This document shows, in pieces, positions 7,512 through 17,990 of a stretch of DNA of 18,218 bases. The notes beneath the pieces were generated by a model. That model saw only the letters and a program-made list of their open reading frames with translations. It was not told the origin of the DNA and searched no databases. The stretch lies in assembly GCA_913049565.1 (NCBI GenBank), contig CAJWZG010000028.1, positions 1-18,218 of the forward strand, read 5' to 3'. The position numbers and the translations under genes are program-made. The stretch comes from an uncultured Gammaproteobacteria bacterium (lineage in GTDB: Bacteria > Pseudomonadota > Gammaproteobacteria > Pseudomonadales > Azotimanducaceae_A). Within the stretch, counting starts at the first letter, position 1. Each line of letters starts with the position of its first letter.

Positions 7512-8918
7512 ATGGGTGCATATAAGTTGTTGATTAACGGCGAGATGGTTGAGGGCGAACTGTCCATGGATGTGGTGAACCCAGCGACAGAAGAAAAGCT
7601 GGCAGATTGTCCACGTGCTTCTGAAAATCAGCTGAACGCAGCTGTTGCCGCCGCCAAGGCCGCGTTTCCTGCATGGTCGAAAACAGGCATTGATGAGCGT
7701 AAAGCTGCAGTACTGAAAATTGCTGACGTGGTCGAAGCAAACGCTGCTGAGCTTGCGCAGCTACTCACAAAAGAACAGGGCAAGCCGATTGAAGATGCCA
7801 CCGTCGAGGTCTATGGCATGGCGGCGTTTTGCCGATACTTCACGTCGTTGGATTTGCCCGTTGAGATACTTGAAGACAGCGATGGACGTCGCGTGGAAGT
7901 GCATCGCAACCCTCTGGGTGTGGTTGGTGCCATTGTGCCCTGGAATTTTCCGTTGATATTGATGGCGTTCAAGCTGCCGCCAGCGCTGATTGCCGGTAAC
8001 ACGCTCGTGATCAAGCCTGCACCTACAACCCCACTCAGCACGCTGCGAATTGCGGAGCTGATTCAAGATATCCTGCCGGCCGGTGTAATCAACTTCATTA
8101 CCGACGCTAATGATCTGGGTGCGCCAATGACAGCGCACCCCGACGTACGCAAGATCTCATTCACGGGTTCTACTGAAACCGGGGCAAAAGTGATGGCAGG
8201 TGCTGCGGGTTTGCTGAAGCGCATTACGCTTGAGCTTGGTGGCAACGATGCAGGCATTGTGCTGGACGATGTGGACCCGAAAGAGGCTGCGCAAAAGCTT
8301 TTTGACAGCGCTTTTCAAAACAGCGGGCAAGTTTGTATCGCGATGAAGCGTCTATACGTTCACGAGAACATTTACGATGAAGTCTGTGAAGAACTGGCTA
8401 CGATCGCCAACGACACCATCATTGGTGACGGACTAGAGCAGGGAACGAAGCTTGGGCCGCTCAACAACAAAATGCAGTATGACAAGGTCAAGGCGCTAAT
8501 CGAGGAAGCGAAGCAAGATGGCAATGTGATCGCAGGCGGTGAATTCCCCGATCAACCCGGTTACTTCATCCGACCCACCATTGTCCGCGACATCAAAGAA
8601 GGCTCGCGGTTAGTAGACGAAGAGCAGTTTGGCCCGGTGTTGCCGGTGATGAGCTTTGCCAATGAAAGTGAGGCGGTCGAGCGAGCTAATGCGTCAGCTT
8701 GGGGGCTAGGGGGATCAGTTTGGTCTGCAAGCCCAGAGCGGGCCTATGCGCTGGCTGAGCAAATGGATTCCGGCACGGTTTGGATCAACAAGCACGCGGA
8801 GCTGGACCCAACGATTCCCTTCGGTGGTGCCAAGATGTCTGGCTTGGGTAATGAACTTGGTCAAGAAGGGCTGAAAGAGTTCACTCAGCAGAAGATCATT
8901 AACATAGCTAAAGGCTAA
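7512..8918 (+). CDS. NAD(P)-dependent aldehyde dehydrogenase
   Basis: A 468 aa member of the aldehyde dehydrogenase superfamily, oxidising an aldehyde to the carboxylate. All catalytic marks are visible: PWNFP with N145, K168 in VIKPA, and the nucleotide loop FTGSTETG (217-224). The general base is E241 in LELGGN and the nucleophile is C275 in NSGQVCIAMKR. EEQFGPVLP and the C-terminal FGGAKMSGLG also match. The GNDAGIVL and GQVCIAMKRLYVHE wording recalls the AldA-like group with no assigned physiological substrate. ATG at 7512 has a strong AAGGAGAG site. The gene starts 98 bp after soxD and ends before a strong terminator, so it may be last in the soxCD transcript or have its own promoter, which I could not identify. 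It probably feeds acids to the nearby acyl-CoA ligase; this is inference. Confidence 0.93.
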   Translation: MGAYKLLINGEMVEGELSMDVVNPATEEKLADCPRASENQLNAAVAAAKAAFPAWSKTGIDERKAAVLKIADVVEANAAELAQLLTKEQGKPIEDATVEVYGMAAFCRYFTSLDLPVEILEDSDGRRVEVHRNPLGVVGAIVPWNFPLILMAFKLPPALIAGNTLVIKPAPTTPLSTLRIAELIQDILPAGVINFITDANDLGAPMTAHPDVRKISFTGSTETGAKVMAGAAGLLKRITLELGGNDAGIVLDDVDPKEAAQKLFDSAFQNSGQVCIAMKRLYVHENIYDEVCEELATIANDTIIGDGLEQGTKLGPLNNKMQYDKVKALIEEAKQDGNVIAGGEFPDQPGYFIRPTIVRDIKEGSRLVDEEQFGPVLPVMSFANESEAVERANASAWGLGGSVWSASPERAYALAEQMDSGTVWINKHAELDPTIPFGGAKMSGLGNELGQEGLKEFTQQKIINIAKG

Positions 8919-8945
8919 CGACTAGAGTAGCTGGCAAACTGCCGC

Positions 8946-8974
8946 AAAAAAAGGTCGATCAGAAGTTTGATCGA
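8946..8974 (-). terminator. Intrinsic terminator for the minus-strand PhyH gene
   Basis: On the minus strand, a perfect 7 bp stem (TCGATCA at 8955-8961 with TGATCGA at 8968-8974, 6 nt loop) is followed after two bases by seven T residues (A-run 8946-8952 on the plus strand). It lies 44 nt beyond the stop codon of the PhyH gene that ends at 9018. Confidence 0.7.
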
Positions 8975-8976
8975 AT

Positions 8977-9012
8977 AAGCCGCCCTTGACTCGCGTCGGG
9001 GCGGTTTTTTTT
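8977..9012 (+). terminator. Intrinsic terminator after the aldehyde dehydrogenase
   Basis: CCGCCC (8980-8985) pairs with GGGCGG (8999-9004). The stem can extend outward through GAA/TTT-type pairs and inward through GAC/GTC closing a TCGC loop. Eight T residues follow at 9005-9012. It sits 60-90 nt after the aldehyde dehydrogenase stop and is a strong rho-independent terminator. Confidence 0.85.
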
Positions 9013-9017
9013 GCGCA

Positions 9018-10169
9018 CTAGATAGACAGATCGTTCAGATTGTAATCTTTGATGACACGCTGCCAATTAGCGTCGTTAAAACGTAGCGCCTCTTCTTGAC
9101 CGACCAATGGCTGATACTGAAATCGTGCTTCATCTGGATAAAACTGCGCCCGCGCATCGATTGCCAAACCTACAACTTCAGAGCGCCTAGCAATTCTTGC
9201 CTCGTCGTATACGACGGCCTCGGATTCACTCAGCGCGCCAGCCGCGCCTAATACCGAACTGTGCCGGTGAAAACCAAAGGTCAGTGAGATTCGCAGATCT
9301 TCTGAGGTGTTGGCGAAAGAGCCGTGTAGTGCTTGACGATTGACTATCGTGACATCACCAGCTTTGCAAAACAAAGGCACAGCATCGGTTAGTCTTTCAG
9401 AGCCTTGATTCGCCGTGACCCTAGCTTTGATATCGATTTTCCCCTCTTTATGCGTGCCGGGCACGACCCACAGGCAGCTTCGCGCGGTTGTATCGTAAAG
9501 TTGCACCTGAAAGTTAAAGCCGTGAATACCTGAATCCCACTCGGGACTATCCCAATGCGTTACACCGTCTTGGTGCCAAGAGACGGATCCGCCTCGACCG
9601 GGTTGTTTAATAAAAATCGCGTCGTTGTAGGGAACAAAGTCGTCTCCGTTGATGGACGCGGCAACCGCTAAAAGGTTCGGGTGTCCGTATAAGCGCAAGC
9701 CGCTAGGCATGGTTTGGCACATGCCTGTCATAATAAAAACAACCTTGTGCGGTGGTTTGTCAGCGGCAACGGGTTGGTCCATCTGGGTCGGATGCCGCCC
9801 GTTCAGAGCCTTGGTGCCGCCCCATGGGTCTGCGAGCGGCTGAATCATGGAATACACCGGACGCGCGAACTCTTGTCCGTAGGCGGGGCGGCCTTTGTGA
9901 TCGGTAGCTGCACCGTTGTCTGTCGGAGCGCGATCTAGCAACCAGTCCATGTCTTGGCGAAGGAGCGAGACTTCGGCGGTGTCGATAACATTCTCGAAAA
10001 CGTAAAACCCAGTTCGATCGAATGCTTCGAGGATGTCGTTGGTGAGTTTGCCATTAGACCCAAGGTTCAAGGGCCCTCGATTGCCAAGGCATTGAGCCTT
10101 GGTGATGCCGTTGTTCACGTAATCGCTCATGGTCTCGGCGTGCTCCTGAGCAGTGAGTGGGTTTTTCAT
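9018..10169 (-). CDS. Phytanoyl-CoA dioxygenase (PhyH) family protein, long form
   Basis: A 383 aa Fe(II)/2-oxoglutarate oxygenase of the PhyH family, clearly different from the shorter one at 1314-2063. Iron ligands are H199-Q-D201 in VSWHQDG and the distal H282 in NRQALHGSFANTS, with R293 (EDLRISL) for 2-oxoglutarate, so it looks active. GFYVFENV (54-61) and VVPGTHKEG (235-243) are further family marks. Start choice is uncertain. ATG at 10208 lacks any ribosome site, ATG at 10169 has only a weak GAG, and ATG at 10130 has AGGAG but at 12 nt. I keep 10169 because the residues after it look like ordinary protein. The gene converges on the aldehyde dehydrogenase and diverges from the alpha/beta hydrolase. 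The substrate is unknown, and no signal peptide is seen. Confidence 0.86.
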   Translation of the reverse strand: MKNPLTAQEHAETMSDYVNNGITKAQCLGNRGPLNLGSNGKLTNDILEAFDRTGFYVFENVIDTAEVSLLRQDMDWLLDRAPTDNGAATDHKGRPAYGQEFARPVYSMIQPLADPWGGTKALNGRHPTQMDQPVAADKPPHKVVFIMTGMCQTMPSGLRLYGHPNLLAVAASINGDDFVPYNDAIFIKQPGRGGSVSWHQDGVTHWDSPEWDSGIHGFNFQVQLYDTTARSCLWVVPGTHKEGKIDIKARVTANQGSERLTDAVPLFCKAGDVTIVNRQALHGSFANTSEDLRISLTFGFHRHSSVLGAAGALSESEAVVYDEARIARRSEVVGLAIDARAQFYPDEARFQYQPLVGQEEALRFNDANWQRVIKDYNLNDLSI

Positions 10170-10200
10170 CTCTATAAGCCCATTCGATTTCACGCATCTT

Positions 10201-10217
10201 GATAGCATAAAACTATC
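10201..10217. promoter_or_regulatory. Small dyad upstream of the long PhyH gene
   Basis: GATAG (10201-10205) and CTATC (10213-10217) flank an AT-rich 7 nt centre about 30 nt before the chosen PhyH start, in the divergent gap with the hydrolase gene. It could be an operator or chance. No convincing -35/-10 pair was found for either gene. Confidence 0.22.
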
Positions 10218-10294
10218 GGTTTGCCACCTACGCGGGCCGTTTGTGTTTCAGCTCAAATATTCGGCATGATTAAGGCTTTTCGCAGGGGGAAATT

Positions 10295-11359
10295 TTGCAG
10301 AAGCATCTACCGGGTCGGTTAGGCGACCCCACTATGACGCTCGTCACCGATCCTCGCATGGATCCTCGAGTTGCTGCCGTATTGGCGGCCGCAGGAGATC
10401 TAGGCGACGCAGTGGCGCCTATAGAGCCAAGTGCAACTTATGAGCAGTCTCTGGAATATTGCGCGCAGCTCGAAATTGCGTCGGCGATGACGCATCAGAT
10501 GGAAGCTGCAGCGATGCCCGATTTCAGCGATATTCGTCGCACTACCGAGGTCATCAAGGGTGTCGACGGCAACGACATCAAACTGCATATCCATCAGCCA
10601 TTAACGCAAAACAAACCACTACCCTGCATCTTCCATACTCATGGAGGCGGCATGGTTTTGATGACCGCCGAAGATCCAGGGTTTGTTCGGTGGCGTAATG
10701 CCTTAGCGCAAAGTGGGCTGGTGGTTGTCGGAGTAGAGTTTCGTAACGGCGGTGGGAGGTTAGGAAATCATCCGTTTCCGGCAGGGCTGAATGATTGCGA
10801 CATTGCCTTGCGGTGGACAGACGACCACCGGCAACAGTTAGGCATTTCGGCAATCGTCATGTCGGGCGAGTCTGGCGGCGGGAATCTTGCGTTAGCGACA
10901 ACCCTTAAGGCCAAGAAAGAGGGACGCGTCAACAGCATTCAAGGGGTTTACGCGATGTGCCCTTACATCAGTGGTGCCTATGCAGCGCCCCCGGCCCAGT
11001 TGTTGTCGCTTCAGGAAAATGACGGCTACACCTTGGATTGTTCGATGATGGCTGCATTGGTGAAGGTGTATGACCCTGGGCTGAGTCATGCCAGCAATCC
11101 TCTTGCGTGGCCCTACTATGCCTCTTTAGAGGATCTGGGCGGATTGCCGCCGCATGTGATTTCGGTGAATGAGCTTGATCCACTGAGAGATGAAGGCTTG
11201 GCGTTTTTTCGTCGCCTGCTCGCTGCAGGCAATGCGGCGACCGCGCGACTGATTCCCGCGACTAACCATGCTGGTGATTTGAGTTTTCCCGATATCGCTC
11301 CGGAACCTTATCAGGAGACATTGAGATCCTTGCGTAATTTCGCGTATGCCTGCGCGTAG
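10295..11359 (+). CDS. Alpha/beta hydrolase fold esterase (hormone-sensitive lipase family)
   Basis: A 354 aa serine hydrolase. The oxyanion-hole motif HGGG is at 116-119 (HTHGGGMVL), the nucleophile S193 lies in GESGGG, the acid is probably D295 in NELDPLRDEG, and the histidine is H325 in TNHAGD. The triad is complete. This places it in the HSL/family IV carboxylesterase group, which cleaves short-to-medium acyl esters. About 70 residues precede the core and probably form the cap. I chose TTG at 10295 because AGGGGGA lies just upstream and the GRLGDP stretch after it appears conserved in relatives (from memory). ATG at 10334 (MTLVTDP) is the alternative and has a poor ribosome site. No signal peptide is seen, so it should be cytoplasmic. 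It is divergent from the long PhyH gene. Confidence 0.88.
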   Translation: MQKHLPGRLGDPTMTLVTDPRMDPRVAAVLAAAGDLGDAVAPIEPSATYEQSLEYCAQLEIASAMTHQMEAAAMPDFSDIRRTTEVIKGVDGNDIKLHIHQPLTQNKPLPCIFHTHGGGMVLMTAEDPGFVRWRNALAQSGLVVVGVEFRNGGGRLGNHPFPAGLNDCDIALRWTDDHRQQLGISAIVMSGESGGGNLALATTLKAKKEGRVNSIQGVYAMCPYISGAYAAPPAQLLSLQENDGYTLDCSMMAALVKVYDPGLSHASNPLAWPYYASLEDLGGLPPHVISVNELDPLRDEGLAFFRRLLAAGNAATARLIPATNHAGDLSFPDIAPEPYQETLRSLRNFAYACA

Positions 11360-11447
11360 CAATTGGTTACAAAAAACTGCGGGGTCTGATCTTTGCAGCA
11401 CTCGGCAAAATCGCTATGTTCTGCGCAAGTGAGAAGAGCTTTCGGCA

Positions 11448-11843
11448 ATGACGATAAGAAAAACGTTACTGGCGTTATGCATGATTGGGTTTGTTGTGGT
11501 GAGCGTTCTATCTATAGCGGGGTATGACGTCTATTTGCCCGGTACTTTGCTTGGTGAGTTGAGCGGCAACGAGGCCGGCCGGCTGGTCGTCATTCGCTCC
11601 GCGCTGTTTCTTACCTTGGCATTTTTTATATTTCGCCATCTGCGCAACAAAAGGCCGTTGTCATCCATAGCGCCACTGCAGGTGTTTGTTAACTGCCTAC
11701 TGATTGTTGGCGTTATCCGCTTACCGTTCTCTCTGGAATTTTGGGTCGACTGGCTGGTGCTGGGTGGGCTCTGTGTTGCATCGGTGCTGCTGTATTTCGA
11801 AAATCGCGGCGAATCCCAGCGTATCTTCAGAGGCGACTGGTAG
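11448..11843 (+). CDS. Small four-helix membrane protein of unknown function
   Basis: I do not recognise this 131 aa protein. It has about four hydrophobic segments (roughly 8-26, 47-64, 76-93 and 98-117). Basic residues between segments two and three (FRHLRNKRPLS) suggest a cytoplasmic loop, and the C-terminus is charged. Only a modest AAGAG site lies about 10 nt before the ATG. It stands 88 bp after the hydrolase and converges with the SDR gene. Composition and hydropathy make it a believable gene, but nothing shows its role. Confidence 0.6.
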   Translation: MTIRKTLLALCMIGFVVVSVLSIAGYDVYLPGTLLGELSGNEAGRLVVIRSALFLTLAFFIFRHLRNKRPLSSIAPLQVFVNCLLIVGVIRLPFSLEFWVDWLVLGGLCVASVLLYFENRGESQRIFRGDW

Positions 11844-11935
11844 GACAAAGCGACTGGTCGCTAAAGATGACCAAGCAGGGAGACCAGGAAGAACGGCGAC
11901 CCAAAAAAAACGGCAAGTAAGGCCAATTCATCCAA

Positions 11936-12688
11936 TCAGGTTCGACCGCCATCTATGGTGAAGTTTTGACCCGTTATCATGGCGCTGTCGTTTGCCGCAA
12001 GAAACAGTGCGAGGTTCGCCACCTCCTCCGGCATCAAGCGCCTTGGGAGGGCTACTTGGCGCATCCATTGCTCTTCTTCCTCTGGGGTAAGCCATGTGGC
12101 AAGTTGCCGCTCGGTAACGACCCAACCGGGTGATATGGCATTTACCCGCACAAAGTCTGCGCCATAATCTTTCGCTAGAGCCTTGGTCATGCCAATCAGT
12201 CCCGCTTTAGCGCTCACATAGCCGGGCATGTTACCGGGGCCTAGTAGGGCATTAATTGAACTGAAGTTTATAATCGAGCCGCCTCCATGCATCGCCATGA
12301 TTGGCGCTGCCGCTTGCGAGGCGAAAAAAGCCGCATCCAAATTTATGGCTATACAGTCTCGCCATTGTTCGGGTGTGGTGTCAGCGGCTGCGTGCCGCAT
12401 GTCGTTAGCCGCATTATTGACCAGTACTTGGATTGGGCAGGTAGTATTGGCTTTTACAATCGTCTTTTGCAGTGCCTGAGTGTTGGTGACATCGACGCAT
12501 TCAAATTGGACATTGCCGCCTAGGTCTGCGACTAGGGCTTGACCTGCATCTTGCTGCAAATCCGCAAAGGTGACGGCTGTGCCTTGGGCAACAAAGGCGC
12601 TGACCAATGCCGCGCCAATGCCGGTTGCCCCGCCGGTGATAAACACGCCTTGGCCTGCGAGGCTGGGGTAAACGGCACGGTTCTGCAT
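11936..12688 (-). CDS. Short-chain dehydrogenase/reductase, sugar-dehydrogenase-like
   Basis: A 250 aa classical SDR. The cofactor motif GGATGIG is at 19-25. D43 in TFADL at the end of beta-2 favours NAD over NADP. NNAAND (91-96) takes the place of the usual NNAG, the catalytic serine lies in NFSSINALLG (S144), Y157 and K161 form YVSAK, and VNAISPGWVVTERQL follows. The opening YPSLAGQGVFITGG and the NNAAND block resemble SDRs that oxidise aldoses such as galactose, rhamnose or fucose to lactones. This is family resemblance from memory, not a search result. Its head-to-head position with lacZ makes a galactose-oxidising role attractive, but this is unproven. ATG at 12688 has a GAG about 9 nt upstream. 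No good terminator is seen in the 92 bp convergent gap. Confidence 0.88.
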   Translation of the reverse strand: MQNRAVYPSLAGQGVFITGGATGIGAALVSAFVAQGTAVTFADLQQDAGQALVADLGGNVQFECVDVTNTQALQKTIVKANTTCPIQVLVNNAANDMRHAAADTTPEQWRDCIAINLDAAFFASQAAAPIMAMHGGGSIINFSSINALLGPGNMPGYVSAKAGLIGMTKALAKDYGADFVRVNAISPGWVVTERQLATWLTPEEEEQWMRQVALPRRLMPEEVANLALFLAANDSAMITGQNFTIDGGRT

Positions 12689-12741
12689 CTAAGAAGCTCT
12701 TTTTGGTTATGATCGCACAGTTGGAGGCGCAATTTCTGGAA

Positions 12742-12773
12742 CGCTTAGCACGATGCGTAGCGTGCGTTGAGCG
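12742..12773. promoter_or_regulatory. Imperfect palindrome between SDR and lacZ (candidate operator)
   Basis: The outer arms CGCT (12742-12745) and AGCG (12770-12773) and inner arms GCACG (12748-12752) and CGTGC (12761-12765) form an interrupted dyad. Its spacers are unequal (2 nt on one side, 4 nt on the other). It lies in the 128 bp divergent gap, 44 nt before the lacZ ATG, so a repressor site controlling lacZ and the SDR is plausible. No regulator gene is adjacent. Confidence 0.3.
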
Positions 12774-12807
12774 AGGGCTGCCACCGCGATTACCCGCCAA
12801 AGCATAA

Positions 12808-15861
<3,054 letters not shown>

Positions 15862-15897
15862 CATCAGCGACGCAATTGGAAGGAAGGAAAAGAGAAA

Positions 15898-17031
15898 ATG
15901 GTGGCTGAGATACAGGGTATATGTGACGAAAAATTTGCTCGCGTGCGCGATCTGCTGTCCGACAGTATTGACCGTGGCGACGATGTCGGCGCGTCTTTCG
16001 CGCTAACCATCGATGGCGAAATGGTTATAGATCTTTGGGGCGGGCACTTAGATGAGGCACGCGCCCAGCCATGGCAACGGGATTCCATCGTGAACGTCTA
16101 CAGTACGACGAAAACCATGTCGTTTTTGTGCGCCCTGCTGTTAGCTGATCGGGGACAATTAGACTTTGATCGGAATGTCGCCGACTACTGGCCTGAATTC
16201 GCGCAGAACGGCAAGGGTGAGGTGAAAGTCTGGCACTTCATGAATCACGCCGCAGGGTTATCAGGAATGGATGAGCCGATGTCGCCGGCGCAAATGTATG
16301 ACTGGGATGCCATGGTTACGGCGTTGGCCGCTCAAGCTCCTTGGTGGGAGCCAGGGTCTGCCTCTGGTTATCATGCGTTAACCCAGGGTTATTTGATTGG
16401 AGAAGTGGTGCGCAGAATTACGGGAAAAACGCTGGGCACCTACTTTCAAGAGGAAATAGCGCAGCCTTTGGACGCGGATTTCTTTATCGGCGTTCCCGAT
16501 AGCGAGTTCTCTCGTATCGGGCTCTTGATACCCGACGGTGATGGCGGCGCTCCAGCTGGAGACGAGGAAGATTCAATTGCTGCACGCACGTTTAAGAGCC
16601 CGTTTGCGCCTGCGCAAGAATCTTGGACGGATGAATGGCGTCGAGCTGAAATTCCTGCCGCAAACGGCCATGGAAACGCTCGGGCTGTTGCAAAACTGCA
16701 GGCACCTTTGGCGTGTAAGGGTTCGGCTTTTGGCGTTGATCTGCTCTCGCAAGAGACAGCAGAATCCATCATGCAGGCGCGCATTTCTGGGCAGGATATG
16801 GTCTTAGGCGTACCGCTTTCTTTCGGCTTGGGATTCGGATTGAACTCCGAAGTCATTCCTCTTTCGCCAAATAAAAATGCCTGTTTTTGGGGAGGCTGGG
16901 GAGGCTCCAGTATTCTCATCGATCAGGATGCCCGCCTCAGCGCTTCTTTTGTGATGAATAAAATGTTCCCCGGGCTTATGGGCGACACGCGATCCTACTC
17001 CCTAGTGCAAGAGGTTTATCAAAGCCTGTGA
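15898..17031 (+). CDS. Serine hydrolase of the beta-lactamase fold (class C / EstB-like esterase)
   Basis: A 377 aa protein of the beta-lactamase/penicillin-binding-protein-like family, usually esterases in this cytoplasmic form. The SxxK nucleophile motif is S69-T-T-K72 (YSTTKTMS). The tyrosine is Y158 in SGYHALTQGYLIGE, where YHA replaces the YxN of true beta-lactamases. HFMNHAAGLSG (113-123) is a family mark. Near the C-terminus FWGGWGGSS takes the place of the KTG box, as in EstB-type esterases. No signal peptide is evident, so it is not a classic periplasmic resistance enzyme. The ATG has a strong AAGGAAGG site and lies only 36 bp after lacZ, suggesting one operon. The substrate is unknown; ester or lactone hydrolysis is likely. 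Confidence 0.9.
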   Translation: MVAEIQGICDEKFARVRDLLSDSIDRGDDVGASFALTIDGEMVIDLWGGHLDEARAQPWQRDSIVNVYSTTKTMSFLCALLLADRGQLDFDRNVADYWPEFAQNGKGEVKVWHFMNHAAGLSGMDEPMSPAQMYDWDAMVTALAAQAPWWEPGSASGYHALTQGYLIGEVVRRITGKTLGTYFQEEIAQPLDADFFIGVPDSEFSRIGLLIPDGDGGAPAGDEEDSIAARTFKSPFAPAQESWTDEWRRAEIPAANGHGNARAVAKLQAPLACKGSAFGVDLLSQETAESIMQARISGQDMVLGVPLSFGLGFGLNSEVIPLSPNKNACFWGGWGGSSILIDQDARLSASFVMNKMFPGLMGDTRSYSLVQEVYQSL

Positions 17032-17066
17032 GTCGGCAAAGTTAGTTTCAATCAGGAGGAAGGGAT

Positions 17067-17969
17067 ATGCGAGATTTTATGTCTAAGGTCGCCGTCATCA
17101 CTGGTGCAGGGTCGGGCATGGGCCGCTATTTGGCCGTGCTGCTGGCGAAATCCGGATGCAATGTAGTTATTTGTGACGTGAACGAAGAGACGCTGGCAGG
17201 TACGGCCAGCATGTTGAAAAACTACAATGTCGCTGTCTCTAGCCATCTGCTCGATGTTGGTGACGAGGCTGCAATTAAAGCCTTGCCAGAGAAAGTAATA
17301 GAACAACACGGCAAAGTTGATCTGGTTTTTAACAACGCCGGTATTACCATCGATTCCGATTTTGCCAACATGCCCGAGCCAGACTGGGACAAGGTAATGG
17401 ACGTGAACTTACACGGTGTGATCAACATGACCCGTGCTTTCCTGCCTCATTTGAAAAACCGGCCTGAAGCTGCCGTGGTCAATACATCTTCGATTTTCGG
17501 CATGATCGCTGTGCCCCGCCAGAGCGTTTACCACGCGACGAAATTTGCCGTGCGCGGTTTTACTGAGAGCCTAGTGAAAGAAATGAAAGGCACGTCTGTG
17601 CAAGTTCATTGCGTACATCCTGGGCATATTGGCACCAATATTTTGACAGCGGCTAAGGTCAATCCGTCAAAAGACGGTAGCGAGCAACCGAATCTACTTG
17701 GGCGAGCTGATGCGACCCACGAGGAGCAGGGGCAAGCCTTTCGCGAGAATGGCATGCACGCTAGCCGTGCCGCAGAGGTGATTTTGAATGGTGTGCGCAA
17801 GCGCCGCAGCCGAATTTTTATTGGTATGGATGCCAAGCTGATCGATTTGGCGCAGCGTTTCACCCCGATGCACTACGACAAGCTGCTGCCGCTGATCTTT
17901 TTGCCTTTGGTGCTGTTCAGAAATAAAAAGGCGATTCGCGATCTGCCCGCTGAGCCCTTACAAGAATAA
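17067..17969 (+). CDS. Short-chain dehydrogenase/reductase with C-terminal hydrophobic segment
   Basis: A 300 aa SDR. TGAGSGMG (12-19) binds the cofactor, and D37 in VICDVN favours NAD(H). NNAG is at 89-92, the catalytic serine in NTSSIFG (about S141/S142), and Y155/K159 in YHATK. The core ends near 240. The tail contains KRRSRIFIGMDAKLIDL and then a hydrophobic stretch (LLPLIFLPLVLF, about 277-288), which may lie against the membrane as in lipid-active SDRs. A strong AGGAGG precedes ATG at 17067; ATG at 17079 (MSKVAVITG) is a second in-frame choice. It follows the serine hydrolase by 35 bp and precedes the dehalogenase-like gene by 21 bp, in the same run. The substrate is unknown, perhaps a lipophilic alcohol or ketone. 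Confidence 0.92.
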   Translation: MRDFMSKVAVITGAGSGMGRYLAVLLAKSGCNVVICDVNEETLAGTASMLKNYNVAVSSHLLDVGDEAAIKALPEKVIEQHGKVDLVFNNAGITIDSDFANMPEPDWDKVMDVNLHGVINMTRAFLPHLKNRPEAAVVNTSSIFGMIAVPRQSVYHATKFAVRGFTESLVKEMKGTSVQVHCVHPGHIGTNILTAAKVNPSKDGSEQPNLLGRADATHEEQGQAFRENGMHASRAAEVILNGVRKRRSRIFIGMDAKLIDLAQRFTPMHYDKLLPLIFLPLVLFRNKKAIRDLPAEPLQE

Positions 17970-17990
17970 AAACATCAAGGAGATGATTAT

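Noticed and set aside
11833..11858. Direct repeat of GCGACTGGT at 11833-11841 and 11850-11858
   Set aside because: There are only two 9 bp copies, the first inside the end of a coding gene. This is too little to call a repeat element or attachment site.
11849..11862. Perfect palindrome AGCGACTGGTCGCT after the small membrane protein gene, as a terminator
   Set aside because: The centre is only 2 nt, leaving a short usable stem, and no T-run follows. The nearby A-run at 11903-11910 lacks a hairpin beyond 3 bp on the minus strand.
16446..16919. 157-codon minus-strand frame inside the serine hydrolase
   Set aside because: It is low-complexity, Ser/Pro-rich and antisense to a gene with intact catalytic motifs.
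15898..17031. Antibiotic-resistance beta-lactamase
   Set aside because: It has the SxxK fold but no signal peptide, no YxN and no KTG box, so it fits the EstB-like esterase branch better.
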